From Flavobacteriales bacterium (GTDB lineage Bacteria; Bacteroidota; Bacteroidia; Flavobacteriales_F; PHOS-HE28), in the NCBI GenBank assembly GCA_023382455.1, contig JAHDVX010000003.1:87597-151596 (forward strand): a stretch of 64,000 nucleotides of DNA, given 5' to 3'. Of the stretch, positions 18,201 through 27,046 are shown piece after piece. Position 1 is the stretch's first letter, and each line of letters begins with the position of its first letter. The notes beneath the pieces are model-generated. The model was given only the letters and a program-made list of their open reading frames with translations, was not told where the DNA came from and did not search any database. The translations under genes were made by a program, and so were the position numbers.

Positions 18201-18941
18201 CCGCAGGACTTTCCCGTTCAGGCAATTGACCAGTTGCGAACGCAGGGCACCCACATTCTCCTCCGGCCGGATGATGCTGTCCGCCAAGGCTTGCGCGAAG
18301 TAGGTCTGCGAATCGTTCCCTACATCCACCCGGCTGTAGCTGGCCCCATCGCCGGTGGTGAGCAACAGTGTACCGTCGCTGCCGAACACGAGCGCTCCCG
18401 TGCTGTGCGATTCATAGAGCAATGGGACCCCGGTCTTCTTAGTCTCACCGAGCAGCACCAGGCGGCTTCCATAGTCCACCGAGTTGAAGGACGGTCCGAT
18501 GGCCGTGTAGCGCGTGACCCGCATGATGGTGGCGCTGTAGTACTCGTTGGTCGCCGCGTTGTAGGACCCCGTCCCGTAGTTCATCAAGTAATGCCTGTCC
18601 ACGGTATACAGGAGATAGATGTAGCCGTTGGACAGGAAGTTCGGGTCCAAGGCGAAGCCCAGGCAGCCGTGGTCGCGCCAGTTGCCCACCTCCTCGCTGA
18701 TATCGATCAACGGGCTGGGCAGCCTCACCCCGTTCTCCACTATCCACACCTTGCCCGATTTTTCCCACACGTAAAGGCGGTCGTTGGCGTCGAACGTGAA
18801 CCCGACCGGCTCATTGAACCCGCTTACCACCACCGCGTCGTTGAACCCGGTTGGTACGCTTTGCGCTTGGGCCGTGCTCCCCACCCCCATTAGTGCCGGA
18901 AGCGCGAAACAGAAACCGATAAGGCTGGACCAGGACTTCAT
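15243..18941 (-). CDS. Secreted glucose/sorbosone dehydrogenase-like protein with PKD and PA14 domains
   Basis: 1232 residues from the ATG at 18941 (two codons after a TTG). Signal peptide (about 1-27), then a beta-propeller of the PQQ-dependent glucose/sorbosone dehydrogenase family (about 30-525: FNEPVGFTFDANDRLYVWEK, GCLGFALDPNF, DVGYITWEEMEVC). Next a PKD domain (LTYLWDFGDGQTS), a related Ig-like region, a second PKD (YAWDFGDGTF), a PA14 domain (about 835-990: GSILREYWTGIPGGAVNDL) and a conserved Bacteroidota C-terminal module (VRMVLEGAYDPATGLMRDDL, YYVAVRHRNHLGV) ending in two dockerin-like repeats (DTNMDGKVRYTGLGNDRE). Probably a carbohydrate-binding extracellular enzyme. PQQ use and substrate cannot be read from sequence. 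Confidence 0.88.
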   Translation of the reverse strand: MKSWSSLIGFCFALPALMGVGSTAQAQSVPTGFNDAVVVSGFNEPVGFTFDANDRLYVWEKSGKVWIVENGVRLPSPLIDISEEVGNWRDHGCLGFALDPNFLSNGYIYLLYTVDRHYLMNYGTGSYNAATNEYYSATIMRVTRYTAIGPSFNSVDYGSRLVLLGETKKTGVPLLYESHSTGALVFGSDGTLLLTTGDGASYSRVDVGNDSQTYFAQALADSIIRPEENVGALRSQLVNCLNGKVLRIDPATGDGVPGNPFYDANAPRSPKSRVWALGLRNPYRFIRRPGTGSTNPADANPGVFYIGDVGYITWEEMEVCNMAGMNFGWPLYEGMEAHSGYMAALTPNLDAPNPLYGQLGCTKPYFDFQDLIAQDTQAHPLGLPNPCDPGQLIPPNIPVFHHARPAVDWKHGNQSRCSAFNGNTAVWYDLDDPLSPVPGPRFGGNASVGGTFITGTGWPVGYQNSYFLADYAGAWMRRASMSSDNKVQEVFNFATNMGAIVFIKEGPDGALWYVRYETGQVRKVSPIGYTNLPPVAVAGQDLLYGPGPLTVQFTGSGSTDPENGPLTYLWDFGDGQTSTSADPSHVFNAPAGVPTAFTVSLTVRDDQNQPNTATILVNVNNTPPEVEITSFPDGQLYPVGVDTTFALEASVSDDESNASELTYAWQTVLHHNTHSHPESVDSSPSSSTVISGVGCYGESFWYEVILTVTDPGGLATTVVHQLLPDCARIPPTPIISASAVNGLTPLNVTLDGSQSVDNGTVVDYAWDFGDGTFASGPVVNRTLTELGDYHVKLTVTDNDGLSASSTMVVAVYNADPPRCPGAAGSILREYWTGIPGGAVNDLTNSAAFPDSPSGATYPTSIRGPVNYANNYGTRMRGFIIAPETGAYTFNTTSDDGAIFYLSPNARPELMTAICVVPGWTNDTQYDKYPSQQSGTIMLTAGNNYYFELLHKESSGGDHATVRWTRPGNSTLTTVDGAYLARWENCGPMVKVRMVLEGAYDPATGLMRDDLRAMGLLPVQEPYTALGYTQAGGGGGETAPPAMFQGTGKNAVVDWVLVELRYKGNPVQLVATQAALLQRDGDVVATDGYSELVFNVPVDDYYVAVRHRNHLGVITNAAVAVGNVAAVVDFTRTGQLAMGTEARKAIKPDVLGFWAGNAVNDGALMYTGGGNDRDAVLQRLGSSIPTATVTGYYVEDTNMDGKVRYTGLGNDREVILQNIGSFDATHVRDEQMP

Positions 18942-19208
18942 GGCCAAGAAATTTACTGGTCGATTGGAATCGGCCGATTGTCGAACAAATTTGGGTCTTC
19001 ATGGTGGCGAAATCAAGTTTTTCAGCAATTGACTTATCAACTGCCCCAGGCTCCGGCCCTGGCGGGGTAGCGCCAACCGGTCTTGCGGCTTGGCCGGATG
19101 CCCGTGCCCCACCACCCCACGCATGCCGCCCGCCATGGGGGAATCCCTTGCGCTCACCTGACGATCGCCAGCCATGAAAGGGTAATTTCGCGCCCTCTTT
19201 CAAAAACC

Positions 19209-20348
19209 ATGAAACAAACCCTTGCCCTTTTTCCCCTGATCGCCCTCCTCGGCTGCGGTACGAATACGCCGCCCGCCACCGAACCCGCCCCGGCTACTGA
19301 ACCCGCTGCGAGCGCGGCCATCCCGGACAGCCTGTACTGGACCGCGGATTCGCTGATCGACTCCTTGGAACGGAAGCACTTCGAGCACCTCCGCCAGATC
19401 ACCTTCGGCGGTGACAATGCCGAGGCGTACTGGAGCTTCGACGGGCAGAAACTGGTGTTCCAGGCCAATGTGCCGGCCTGGGGAGAGCAATGCGACCAGA
19501 TCTACTGGTTCAACCCCTTCACGGATGACCTGCGCGCCAACAAGCCCACCCAAGTGAGCCTCAACGGCGGGCGCACCACCTGCAGCTATTTCCTGCCGGG
19601 CGACACCACCGTGCTGTTCGCCAGCACCCACCTGGGCGATACGGCCTGCCCGCCGGTTCCGCCCCACGTGCCGGGCGGCAAATACATCTGGCCGATCTAC
19701 CCCGCGTTCGACATCTTCGTGAGCGACCTGAAGGGGAACATCCTGAAGCAGCTCACCGACACCCCGGGGTATGACGCCGAAGCCACCGTATCGCCCAAGG
19801 GCGACCGCATCGTGTTCACCAGCATGCGCAACGGCGACATGGACCTGTACACCATGAACATCGACGGCAGCGACGTGAAGCAGGTGACCACCGATATCGG
19901 TTACGACGGCGGTGCCTTCTTCAGCCCGGACGGTACCAAGCTTGTGTGGCGGGCCTCCCGCCCGAAGACCCCGGCCGAAGTGAAAGAGTACCAGGACCTG
20001 TTGAAGATCGGCCAGGTGCAACCCACGCAAATGGAGGTGTTCATCGCCAACGCGGACGGCAGCGATGCCAAGCAGATCACTTCCCTGGGCCAGGCCAACT
20101 GGGCACCCTACTGGCACCCGGACGGCAAGCACATCGTTTTCGCCAGCAACCACATGAGCAAGCGCGGCTTCCCCTTCACGCTGTTCATGATGGACACCGA
20201 TGGCAAGAACCTCGAGCAGATCACGAACTCCGACCAGTTCGATGCCTTCCCTGTGTTCAGCAAGGACGGCAAGTACCTTGTGTTCAGCAGCAATCGCGGC
20301 GGCAACGGCAGGGAGACCAACCTGTTCATCGCCAAGTGGAAGGAATAA
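19209..20348 (+). CDS. TolB-like WD40/PD40 propeller lipoprotein
   Basis: 379 residues from the ATG at 19209. A lipobox, LIALLGCGTN, puts the mature N-terminal Cys at residue 16. The rest is a propeller of PD40-type repeats: DAEATVSPKGDRIVFTSMRN, DGGAFFSPDGTKLVWRASRP, WAPYWHPDGKHIVFASN, FDAFPVFSKDGKYLVFSSNR. Such proteins resemble TolB but are stand-alone in Bacteroidota; no tolA/pal is nearby. A box TAATTTCG lies about 20 nt before the ATG. The 267 nt before the gene hold no other recognisable feature. A terminator follows at 20371-20395. Confidence 0.88.
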   Translation: MKQTLALFPLIALLGCGTNTPPATEPAPATEPAASAAIPDSLYWTADSLIDSLERKHFEHLRQITFGGDNAEAYWSFDGQKLVFQANVPAWGEQCDQIYWFNPFTDDLRANKPTQVSLNGGRTTCSYFLPGDTTVLFASTHLGDTACPPVPPHVPGGKYIWPIYPAFDIFVSDLKGNILKQLTDTPGYDAEATVSPKGDRIVFTSMRNGDMDLYTMNIDGSDVKQVTTDIGYDGGAFFSPDGTKLVWRASRPKTPAEVKEYQDLLKIGQVQPTQMEVFIANADGSDAKQITSLGQANWAPYWHPDGKHIVFASNHMSKRGFPFTLFMMDTDGKNLEQITNSDQFDAFPVFSKDGKYLVFSSNRGGNGRETNLFIAKWKE

Positions 20349-20370
20349 AGGCGAGTGCATGTCAACGGAA

Positions 20371-20395
20371 AGGGCGGGGCATCCCCGCCTTTTTC
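20371..20395 (+). terminator. Rho-independent terminator after the propeller lipoprotein
   Basis: GGCGGGG-CAT-CCCCGCC stem (7 bp, extendable by A/T pairs) followed by TTTTTCGTTTT. Confidence 0.85.
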
Positions 20396-20419
20396 GTTTT
20401 CCGCTTGATCCCTGGGAGC

Positions 20420-20427
20420 GATCTTTG
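20420..20427 (+). promoter_or_regulatory. Promoter -7-like box (GATCTTTG)
   Basis: GATCTTTG, 9 nt before the ATG of the small membrane protein at 20437 and just past the preceding terminator. Confidence 0.5.
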
Positions 20428-20436
20428 CGCCTTGGC

Positions 20437-20775
20437 ATGAAGGACGAAACCGCTTCCCGCAAACGCGGATGGATGGAACGCTTGGGCGAGCGATGGGGAG
20501 TTGGTCCGGCCCGGGTGGTCCTGATCCTGCTGACGTTCGCCTGCACGGGCACCACGGTGATGCTGCTGAAGCGCCCGGTGGTGGCCTTCTTCACGGAGAA
20601 TGGGGAGCAACCGCTCCTCTTCTCGGTGATCTACTACATCCTGATCCTGCCGTTCTACAACCTCGCCCTGCTGGTCTTTGGTGCCGTGTTCGGCCAGTTC
20701 AAGTTCTTCTGGGAATTCGAGAAGCGCTTCTTCAAGCGGATCTTCGGGAAGAAGGAAGCCCGGGGGAAGCGGTGA
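20437..20775 (+). CDS. Small two-helix membrane protein (DUF6787-like)
   Basis: 112 residues. A polar N-terminus, two membrane segments (about 25-42 and 60-85) and a very basic C-terminal tail (FEKRFFKRIFGKKEARGKR). The block LGERWGVGPARVVLILLTFACTGTT followed by LKRPVVAFF resembles the Bacteroidota family DUF6787. Function unknown. Its own promoter box and the terminator upstream make it a separate transcription unit. Confidence 0.75.
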   Translation: MKDETASRKRGWMERLGERWGVGPARVVLILLTFACTGTTVMLLKRPVVAFFTENGEQPLLFSVIYYILILPFYNLALLVFGAVFGQFKFFWEFEKRFFKRIFGKKEARGKR

Positions 20776-20787
20776 GTGGGCGGGAGC

Positions 20788-20878
20788 GGTTGTCGGTTCT
20801 CAGTTGTCGGTTGTCGGTTGTCGGTTCTCCGCTCAGGGCGCAAGGCTCGTGGCTTGTGACCTGAGGCTTGTGGCTCAA
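20788..20878. repeat. Heptamer tandem repeat array (13 units)
   Basis: Six clear 7-bp units of GGTTGTC/GGTTCTC (20788-20829), then two diverged units, then GGCTCGT/GGCTTGT-type units up to 20878, all in the same 7-bp register. It fills the gap between two convergent genes. Similar heptamer arrays are known in cyanobacteria as STRR sequences; a role here is unknown. Confidence 0.8.
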
Positions 20879-20906
20879 CCCTGTCGATCCACAACCACCA
20901 GACCAC

Positions 20907-21380
20907 CTACCTCAGCCTATCCACGCTCTTCACCAGATCCTCATCCTTGCGGATGCCGCGTTCAGCCAGGAAAACCAGCACCACCATCAAAACCGGCAGC
21001 ACGGCCGAGGCACCGATGCTTCTTTCCACCGTACCTCCCTGCTCCAAATAGGCCCGGATCGAATTGTCATGGAGGAAAAGGAAGACCACCATGGCCAGCA
21101 GCAGCAGGTTGGCCATCCGTGCCAGGCGCAGCTGGCGCATGCGGTTGCGGTACATGAAGGCCACGGCCACCAGCAAGGCGATGATCACGCCCATCACGGC
21201 TGCGAAGGGCACCTTGAGCGTGGCGTCGGCCATGGGGATGCCGGCCCCCGTGTAGATGCCGTAGGTACGGAAGATGAACTGCTGGTCCCCACGGGTGAAG
21301 GTGTCCACCGGGAACAGGAAGGTGAGCCCCCCGAGGACGGCCGCCAGCAGCAGGAATACGGTCTGTTTGCGTTGAAGCAT
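20907..21380 (-). CDS. DUF4293 four-helix membrane protein
   Basis: 157 residues with four predicted membrane helices. It starts MLQRKQTVFLLLAAVLGGLT and ends with the family signature LAERGIRKDEDLVKSVDRLR. DUF4293 genes are characteristically divergent from rho in Bacteroidota, as here (232 nt between the starts). A box GATCTTCG lies about 20 nt before the ATG. Function unknown. Confidence 0.88.
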   Translation of the reverse strand: MLQRKQTVFLLLAAVLGGLTFLFPVDTFTRGDQQFIFRTYGIYTGAGIPMADATLKVPFAAVMGVIIALLVAVAFMYRNRMRQLRLARMANLLLLAMVVFLFLHDNSIRAYLEQGGTVERSIGASAVLPVLMVVLVFLAERGIRKDEDLVKSVDRLR

Positions 21381-21612
21381 CGCGTTGGGTGAAGAGTGCG
21401 CGAAGATCGCCAGCAGACCGCGAATGAGGCAGACGCAGGAAACATGACGAGGCTGCTTGGCCGGTAAACGGGGCTGCGCTATTATTGCACCGTCCTTTCC
21501 ATGCTGGCCGTGATTTCCCCGCCAGCCCTTTCACCACTAGACCAGCCTTTTTTACGAGTCCCTTTGGCGTAGCGTGGCCCATGACCGCGTGGCCATCCCG
21601 AATCTGAACATC

Positions 21613-23613
21613 ATGTCCGAGAAAGCCGCATTGGAGGCGTTGAAGCTCCCGGAGCTACGGGAGATTGCCCGGCACCTGAAGCTGCAGAAGTTCGAAACGC
21701 TGAAGAAGCAGGACCTCATCGCCAAGATCCTTGAGGCCGGCAAGGCGGCCGAGGCGAAGCCGGCAAGCATCCGCGATACCGATGCCATTGCCGAGATGGC
21801 CGTGGAGGATGAAGCACCGGAACCCGAGCCTGACCCCGTGCCCGTGGCAGATGACGATGACGACGATGATGAGGATGAGGATGAGGATGAGGATGACGAT
21901 GATGACGACGATGATGACGACGATGAAGAGGATAATGGCGATGAGGAGGATGACGGCGATGAGGAGGACGGGAACGGCATGGAGCGGAAGGAGAATACCG
22001 CGAGCAACGGTGGCAACCAAGTGAAGGAAGAAGCTGCGGCACCGGAAGAACTAGCCGGCGAGGATCGCCCCCGCCCCGCGGAAGGAGTGCCCGGCAGCGC
22101 ACGGCAACCCCAGGCCGGCGTACGCGCGGACGACATGAGCGACCGCTTCAACCCGCGTGACCGCCAACAGCGCCGTGGGCGCCGCCCCCGCATTGAGCCC
22201 GGCCGGCCGCAACCCGACCAAGTGGAAAGCGGCGGAGCGGAGGCCATCATGGCGGCGGCACAAGCCGCCCCGCAGGAACGGCCGGACGACCGCCAGCGCG
22301 GCGACCGCCGGGAAGCCCAAGGGCAACAAGGCGAAGGACAGGCCAACCGCGACCAGCGCGATCAACAACGGGATCAGCGCCACCAAAGGCAGGACCAGCA
22401 GCGAGGCGAACAGCGTGGGGGCAACGACCAGCGCAATCCGAACGACCAGCGCCAGCAGGATCGCGGTCAGCAGCAACAGCAGCAACCACAGGCCTCCTTC
22501 GAGGCCTTCATCGAGGTGAACGGCGTGCTGGAGGTGATGCCCGAGGGCTACGGCTTCCTGCGCAGCAGCGACTACAACTATCTGCCTTCGCCGGACGACG
22601 TGTACGTGACCCAGCAACAGATCAAGCAGGCCGGGTTGAAGCTGGGCGACACCGTGCAAGGATATGCCCGTGCTCCGCGCGACCAGGACAAGTACTTCCC
22701 GCTGGTGAAAGTGGACCGGATCAACGGCCGCGACCTGGAATGGGCGCGGGACCGCGTGCCGTTCAAGTTCCTCACCCCGCTCTTCCCCGACGAGAAGTTC
22801 GACCTCACCACCAAAGGCGGCAACCTCAGCACCCGCGTGCTCGACCTCTTCGCCCCCATCGGCAAGGGTCAGCGCGGCCTCATCGTGGCGCAGCCCAAGA
22901 CCGGTAAGACCATCCTGCTGAAGGACGTGGCCAACGCCATCGCCGCCAACCACCCCGAAGTGTACCTCATCGTGCTGCTGATCGACGAGCGGCCCGAGGA
23001 GGTGACCGACATGCAGCGCAGCGTGAAGGCCGAAGTGATCGCCAGCACCTTCGACGAACCCGCGAGCCGCCACGTGGCCGTGGCCACCATGGTGCTGGAG
23101 AAGGCCAAGTGCCTCACCGAATGCGGCCACGACGTGGTGATCCTGCTGGACTCCATCACGCGCTTGGCGCGCGCCTACAACACCGTGCAGCCCGCCAGCG
23201 GCAAGATCCTCTCCGGCGGCGTGGACGCCAACGCGTTGCAGAAGCCCAAGCGCTTCTTCGGCGCGGCCCGGAAGATCGAGAACGGCGGCTCGCTCACCAT
23301 CCTGGCCACGGCACTTACCGAAACGGGCAGCAAGATGGACGAGGTGATCTTCGAGGAGTTCAAGGGCACGGGCAACATGGAACTGCAGCTGGACCGCAAG
23401 ATCAGCAACCGCCGCATCTTCCCGGCCATCGACATCCTCGCCAGCGGCACCCGCCGCGACGACCTGCTGCACCACAAGGACGTGCTGCAGCGCACGTGGA
23501 TCCTGCGCAAGCACTTGGCGGACATGACGCCGGTGGAGGCCATGGAGTTCATCAAGACCCGTATGGAAGGCACCAAGAGCAATGAGGAGTTCCTGGTGTC
23601 CATGAACGGTTGA
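21613..23613 (+). CDS. rho: Transcription termination factor Rho with long disordered insert
   Basis: 666 residues from the ATG at 21613. Hexameric RNA helicase that ends transcription. Rho_N domain (about 5-45: [20 protein letters not shown]), then a disordered insert (about 50-295) made of an Asp/Glu run and an Arg/Gln-rich part, then the RNA-binding cold-shock domain ([20 protein letters not shown]) and the RecA-type ATPase with P-loop [12 protein letters not shown] (about 425-436). PKTGKT replaces the usual PKAGKT. The insert makes the protein far longer than E. coli Rho (419 residues). Inserted, disordered Rho proteins are known in Bacteroidota; in Bacteroides thetaiotaomicron the insert is reported to drive phase separation. 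Confidence 0.96.
   Translation: MSEKAALEALKLPELREIARHLKLQKFETLKKQDLIAKILEAGKAAEAKPASIRDTDAIAEMAVEDEAPEPEPDPVPVADDDDDDDEDEDEDEDDDDDDDDDDDEEDNGDEEDDGDEEDGNGMERKENTASNGGNQVKEEAAAPEELAGEDRPRPAEGVPGSARQPQAGVRADDMSDRFNPRDRQQRRGRRPRIEPGRPQPDQVESGGAEAIMAAAQAAPQERPDDRQRGDRREAQGQQGEGQANRDQRDQQRDQRHQRQDQQRGEQRGGNDQRNPNDQRQQDRGQQQQQQPQASFEAFIEVNGVLEVMPEGYGFLRSSDYNYLPSPDDVYVTQQQIKQAGLKLGDTVQGYARAPRDQDKYFPLVKVDRINGRDLEWARDRVPFKFLTPLFPDEKFDLTTKGGNLSTRVLDLFAPIGKGQRGLIVAQPKTGKTILLKDVANAIAANHPEVYLIVLLIDERPEEVTDMQRSVKAEVIASTFDEPASRHVAVATMVLEKAKCLTECGHDVVILLDSITRLARAYNTVQPASGKILSGGVDANALQKPKRFFGAARKIENGGSLTILATALTETGSKMDEVIFEEFKGTGNMELQLDRKISNRRIFPAIDILASGTRRDDLLHHKDVLQRTWILRKHLADMTPVEAMEFIKTRMEGTKSNEEFLVSMNG
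21853..21972 (+). repeat. In-frame GAT/GAC/GAG microsatellite in rho
   Basis: About 120 bp of GAY/GAR codons, including a GATGAG run, encode the acidic part of the Rho insert. Nearly every unit is a multiple of three, so copy-number slippage would lengthen or shorten the acidic tract without breaking the frame. Confidence 0.75.
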
Positions 23614-23624
23614 CGAGCGCCGCG

Positions 23625-24119
23625 ATGACCGGCATCAAGCTCTCCTTCATCCTCGCCTGCCTCGCCCTGGCCTTGCGCATCGGCCTGCACTACGGGGGCG
23701 TGCACGTGGCGCCCTTCGGCTTCATCCCCGTGCACCTGCTGTTCCTGGTGGTGGCCGTCTTCCTCAGCGGCCACCTGCTGCTGAACCACGACCCGTCACG
23801 GGGCATGGGCGAACTGCTGCGCGCAGGCTTCCAATCCGCGCTGCTCTACGCCCTGCTCATCGCCGTGGGCATCTGGTTCTTCTACAAGGGCATCGACACG
23901 CGGGCCTTCAGCGACTACAATGCCCGGTTGGTGGAGGGCTTCGTGCAGCAAGGCCATGCGGTGGACGAGGCGCGGGAACGCGTGGAGAAGCTCTACAACC
24001 CCACCAGCTACGCGGCCATCACCTTCTTCGGCCTCTTCATCACGGGCGCGTTCAACGCCATGGCCACCGCCGCACTGCACCACAAGGTGCTGCGCCGGTA
24101 CCGCCGCAAACAGGCTTGA
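23625..24119 (+). CDS. DUF4199-like membrane protein
   Basis: 164 residues, about four membrane helices, with a soluble loop (KGIDTRAFSDYNARLVEGFV) between helices 3 and 4, as in the DUF4199 family. The ATG at 23625 follows the rho stop by 11 nt, so the two are probably cotranscribed. A TTG overlapping the rho stop would give five more residues and is less likely. Function unknown. Confidence 0.8.
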   Translation: MTGIKLSFILACLALALRIGLHYGGVHVAPFGFIPVHLLFLVVAVFLSGHLLLNHDPSRGMGELLRAGFQSALLYALLIAVGIWFFYKGIDTRAFSDYNARLVEGFVQQGHAVDEARERVEKLYNPTSYAAITFFGLFITGAFNAMATAALHHKVLRRYRRKQA

Positions 24120-24128
24120 CCGCAACGG

Positions 24129-25502
24129 TCAGGCGATGTAGGCCTCGGCCAGCGCCCCCAGGTCCAAGCCGCCGAAGTTGCCGCTGCTCATCATCAGCAG
24201 CACGCCCGGCTCACCCGCCGCCATCCCTTCGCGCAAGGCCCCCATCAGCTCCACCGGTGAGGTGAGCACGCGCAGGTCCTCCCGCGAGAAGGCCCGCTGG
24301 ATCCGCTCGGGCGGTACCGGAGGAAGGCGCTTGAGCTGCACGGCGTGCGGGTCGTAGAACACCAGCGCACGGTCGGCCGCATCCAGCGCGCCCGCGTAGT
24401 GGTCCAGGAAGTTCTCGCTCAAGCTGCTGAAGGTGTGCAGTTCCATGCAGGCCGTGAGCTTGCGCCCCGGGAACTGCTCCCGCACGGCCTCCACGGTGGC
24501 CTTGAGCTTGCTCGGGGAATGCGCGAAATCCTTGTAGACCACGCGCCCGGCATGTTCCGCCAACTTCTCCAGCCGCTTGGCCGCGCCGGTGAACCCGGCA
24601 ATGGCCGCATGGAACTCCCGGCTCCCGATGCCCAGTTGGTGGCACACCAGGCGGGCCCCTTCCAGGTTCATCAGGTTGTGCCGCCCGAAGATCTTCAACG
24701 GCACCACCCCTTCCGGCGTTTGCAACCACGTGACGCCGTCCCGGATCACGTGCGGAGGCACCCCGTAGGGCACCTGGGCCACGTCCTTGCGCTCCTGCCG
24801 TTCGCGGGCCAGCCGCACCACCTCAGGGTCCTCCGCGCAGTACACGAGCTTGCCCCCGGGCTCGATCAGGTCGATGAAGGTGCCAAATTGCTCCGCATAG
24901 CTCTCGTAGGTCTTGAACACGTTGATGTGGTCCCAGGCGATGCCGCTGATCAGCGCGATGTCCGGTTTGTAGAGGTGGAACTTCGGCACGGGTTCCAGGG
25001 CGCTGGCCAGGTACTCATCCCCTTCGATCACCGCCACCGTGCTCCCCGGGCTCAGCCGCACCATGCAGTCGAAGCCCTCCAGCTGCGCCCCCACGAGGTA
25101 GTCGAACTCCGCGCCGGCGGCACGCAGCACATGGATGATCATGGAGGTGATGGTGGTTTTGCCGTGGCTGCCACCGATCACCACCCGGGTCTTGTTCCGG
25201 GTCTGTTCATGGAAGTAAGCCGGGTAGCTGTACACCGGGATGCCCAGTTCCTGGGCGCGCCTGAGTTCGGGGTTGTCCGCGCGGGCGTGCATGCCGAGGA
25301 TCACCGCATCGAGCTCCGGCGTGATGTCCTCCGGATGCCAGCCCATGCTGTCCGGCAGCAGGCACAGGTTGGCCAAGCGCGTCCGGCTCGGCTCGAAGAT
25401 CTCGTCGTCGCTGCCGGTCACCTCCATGCCTTGCCGTTGCAGGGCGATGGCCAGGTTGTGCATGGCGCTGCCGCCAATGGCGATGAAGTGCACGCGTTTC
25501 AT
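24129..25502 (-). CDS. mpl: Mpl-type UDP-MurNAc:tripeptide ligase
   Basis: 457 residues from the ATG at 25502. A Mur-ligase family protein that in other bacteria joins recycled L-Ala-gamma-D-Glu-mDAP to UDP-MurNAc. N-terminal Rossmann part (KRVHFIAIGGSAMHNLAIAL), ATP loop VVIGGSHGKTTITSM (about 110-124), catalytic middle domain with EGDEYLAS, and the C-terminal domain with YKDFAHSPSKLKATVEA, where MurC has DYAHHP. A box CACTTTTG lies 6 nt before the ATG. Convergent with the DUF4199 gene. Confidence 0.92.
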   Translation of the reverse strand: MKRVHFIAIGGSAMHNLAIALQRQGMEVTGSDDEIFEPSRTRLANLCLLPDSMGWHPEDITPELDAVILGMHARADNPELRRAQELGIPVYSYPAYFHEQTRNKTRVVIGGSHGKTTITSMIIHVLRAAGAEFDYLVGAQLEGFDCMVRLSPGSTVAVIEGDEYLASALEPVPKFHLYKPDIALISGIAWDHINVFKTYESYAEQFGTFIDLIEPGGKLVYCAEDPEVVRLARERQERKDVAQVPYGVPPHVIRDGVTWLQTPEGVVPLKIFGRHNLMNLEGARLVCHQLGIGSREFHAAIAGFTGAAKRLEKLAEHAGRVVYKDFAHSPSKLKATVEAVREQFPGRKLTACMELHTFSSLSENFLDHYAGALDAADRALVFYDPHAVQLKRLPPVPPERIQRAFSREDLRVLTSPVELMGALREGMAAGEPGVLLMMSSGNFGGLDLGALAEAYIA

Positions 25503-25586
25503 TGCAGGCAAAAGTGCCTTGGCGGCCGCCCCGGGTGCCGGGGCCGGGCCGGGATCTTTCCACGATGGATCGTGGGCGGTGCCCGG

Positions 25587-26924
25587 TCAACGGCCGCCCA
25601 ACAGGGTGACGCTGCCGGTGAGCGTCTCCTGCGTCACCTGGCCGTCGGCATGCCGGTTGCCATAGTGCACCACCCAGTAGTAGGTGCCGTCCGGCACCAC
25701 CCCGTTGTTCGCCCTGCCGTCCCAGCGCCGTTCCACGCGGTCCGTGGAGAACACGCGCTGGCCCCACCGGTTGCGCACTTCCATGCGGAACCCGTCCGGC
25801 GGTCCGTTGACCACGGGCCCGAACTGGTCGTTGCTGCCATCGCCGTTGGGGGTGAACACATTGGGCATCCACAATTCCGTGGGGGGCAGCGTGCAGGTGT
25901 CGGGCAGGAAAACCACCGTGGCCTGCGCATCGAGGCACAGGCCCGTGGCGGTCACCGTGTACGTGCCGGGGTCGTGCACCGTGATGGACGGCGAATCCGC
26001 CCCGGTGCTCCAGGTGTACACCACATCATCCAACGGCCAGGAAGCGGGCACCAAGGTGGCCATCACCGTGGCTGAATCCTCCGGGCAAAGCGCACCGCCC
26101 GGCCCGGCGTCCAAGCCGGGTGCGGGTGGAAGCACGGTGACATGGATGGAATCCGTGAAGGTGCAGAGCGGCGTGAACGAGATATCGTCCAAGGCGAAGT
26201 CGTTGCCATCGGCCGCGAGCTGCTGGTTGATGATGCAGATGGTGGCGCTGGTGGCATTGCCGGAATTCCAAATGGCGTAGAACTCATCCCAGGCACAGGT
26301 AGTGGACGAGGCCAGGAGCGGTGTGCCCAGACTGACGCCGTCCACTTGGAAATCCATCATGGCCGGGTTCTGCGGGGTGCAGGACATCAGCCAGGCGGAA
26401 AAAGCGTAGTAGGTGTTCGGCGTCACCTGCACGGTCTGGCACCAGATGTTGGCATTGGGCAAGGGGGAGCCGTTCACCACCAGCATCTGCCCGCCTCCGG
26501 TGTGATCGCCGCAGGCGCTGAAGTTCGTGTGGACCAGGGAGGGGTCTGTGGTAATGGCATAGGTACCTTCCGTGCTCAGCTGCCCCCACGTTCCCCCCGT
26601 TCCCAAGGTGAAGTCCGTGGTGAATGCCGAATCGCCCCCCGAGAAATCGCCGTTGGACACCATGTTCGCGCCGGGCTGGAGAAAAGTGGCCGTGCACCAG
26701 TACAAGCCGGTGGTGTCCGCCGTGATGGTCTGCGACTGGAACCCGTTTTGCCAGTGCAGCTCCAACACACCGACCGGTGCCTGCAGGAGCAGGTTGGCCC
26801 CATGGCAAACGGTGGTATCGGGCCCCAAGGAGAACGGACAATCCTGCGCAGCCAATTCCACGGCCGCAGTGCAGGCGAGTGCCAAGGCACCGAACGGCCT
26901 GAGCACGCGGAAGGACGGTTTCAT
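25587..26924 (-). CDS. T9SS type B (CHU_C) cargo protein
   Basis: 445 residues. Signal peptide (about 1-26), an Ig-like/jelly-roll region (about 85-235, NGDFSGGDSAFTTDF... typical of secreted carbohydrate-binding-like modules), and at the end the gliding-motility-type sorting domain: LWMPNVFTPNGDGSNDQF, VRNRWGQRVFST, WDGRANNGVVPDGTYYWVV. This type B tail sends proteins through the PorQ-containing T9SS. A box TAACTTCA is 5 nt before the ATG. No enzyme motif was seen, so it is probably an adhesive or structural surface protein. Confidence 0.9.
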   Translation of the reverse strand: MKPSFRVLRPFGALALACTAAVELAAQDCPFSLGPDTTVCHGANLLLQAPVGVLELHWQNGFQSQTITADTTGLYWCTATFLQPGANMVSNGDFSGGDSAFTTDFTLGTGGTWGQLSTEGTYAITTDPSLVHTNFSACGDHTGGGQMLVVNGSPLPNANIWCQTVQVTPNTYYAFSAWLMSCTPQNPAMMDFQVDGVSLGTPLLASSTTCAWDEFYAIWNSGNATSATICIINQQLAADGNDFALDDISFTPLCTFTDSIHVTVLPPAPGLDAGPGGALCPEDSATVMATLVPASWPLDDVVYTWSTGADSPSITVHDPGTYTVTATGLCLDAQATVVFLPDTCTLPPTELWMPNVFTPNGDGSNDQFGPVVNGPPDGFRMEVRNRWGQRVFSTDRVERRWDGRANNGVVPDGTYYWVVHYGNRHADGQVTQETLTGSVTLLGGR

Positions 26925-27005
26925 GCGGGTGAAGTTAACGCGCCGGTGAAAGTGATCGGTCCATTGTGCAAGGCAATGACCCGCGGCCCGCCCCGGCGGA
27001 AGGGC

Positions 27006-27013
27006 TACCTTTG
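27006..27013 (+). promoter_or_regulatory. ispH promoter -7 box (TACCTTTG)
   Basis: A perfect TAnnTTTG match, 33 nt before the GTG start. No good -33 element at the proper distance. Confidence 0.6.
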
Positions 27014-27046
27014 CGGCCCCTGGAAGGGCATCAATCCGGCTGAACC

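Noticed and set aside
24345-26075. A 576-codon open frame on the plus strand
   Set aside because: Antisense to mpl and the type B cargo, both of which have clear family motifs.
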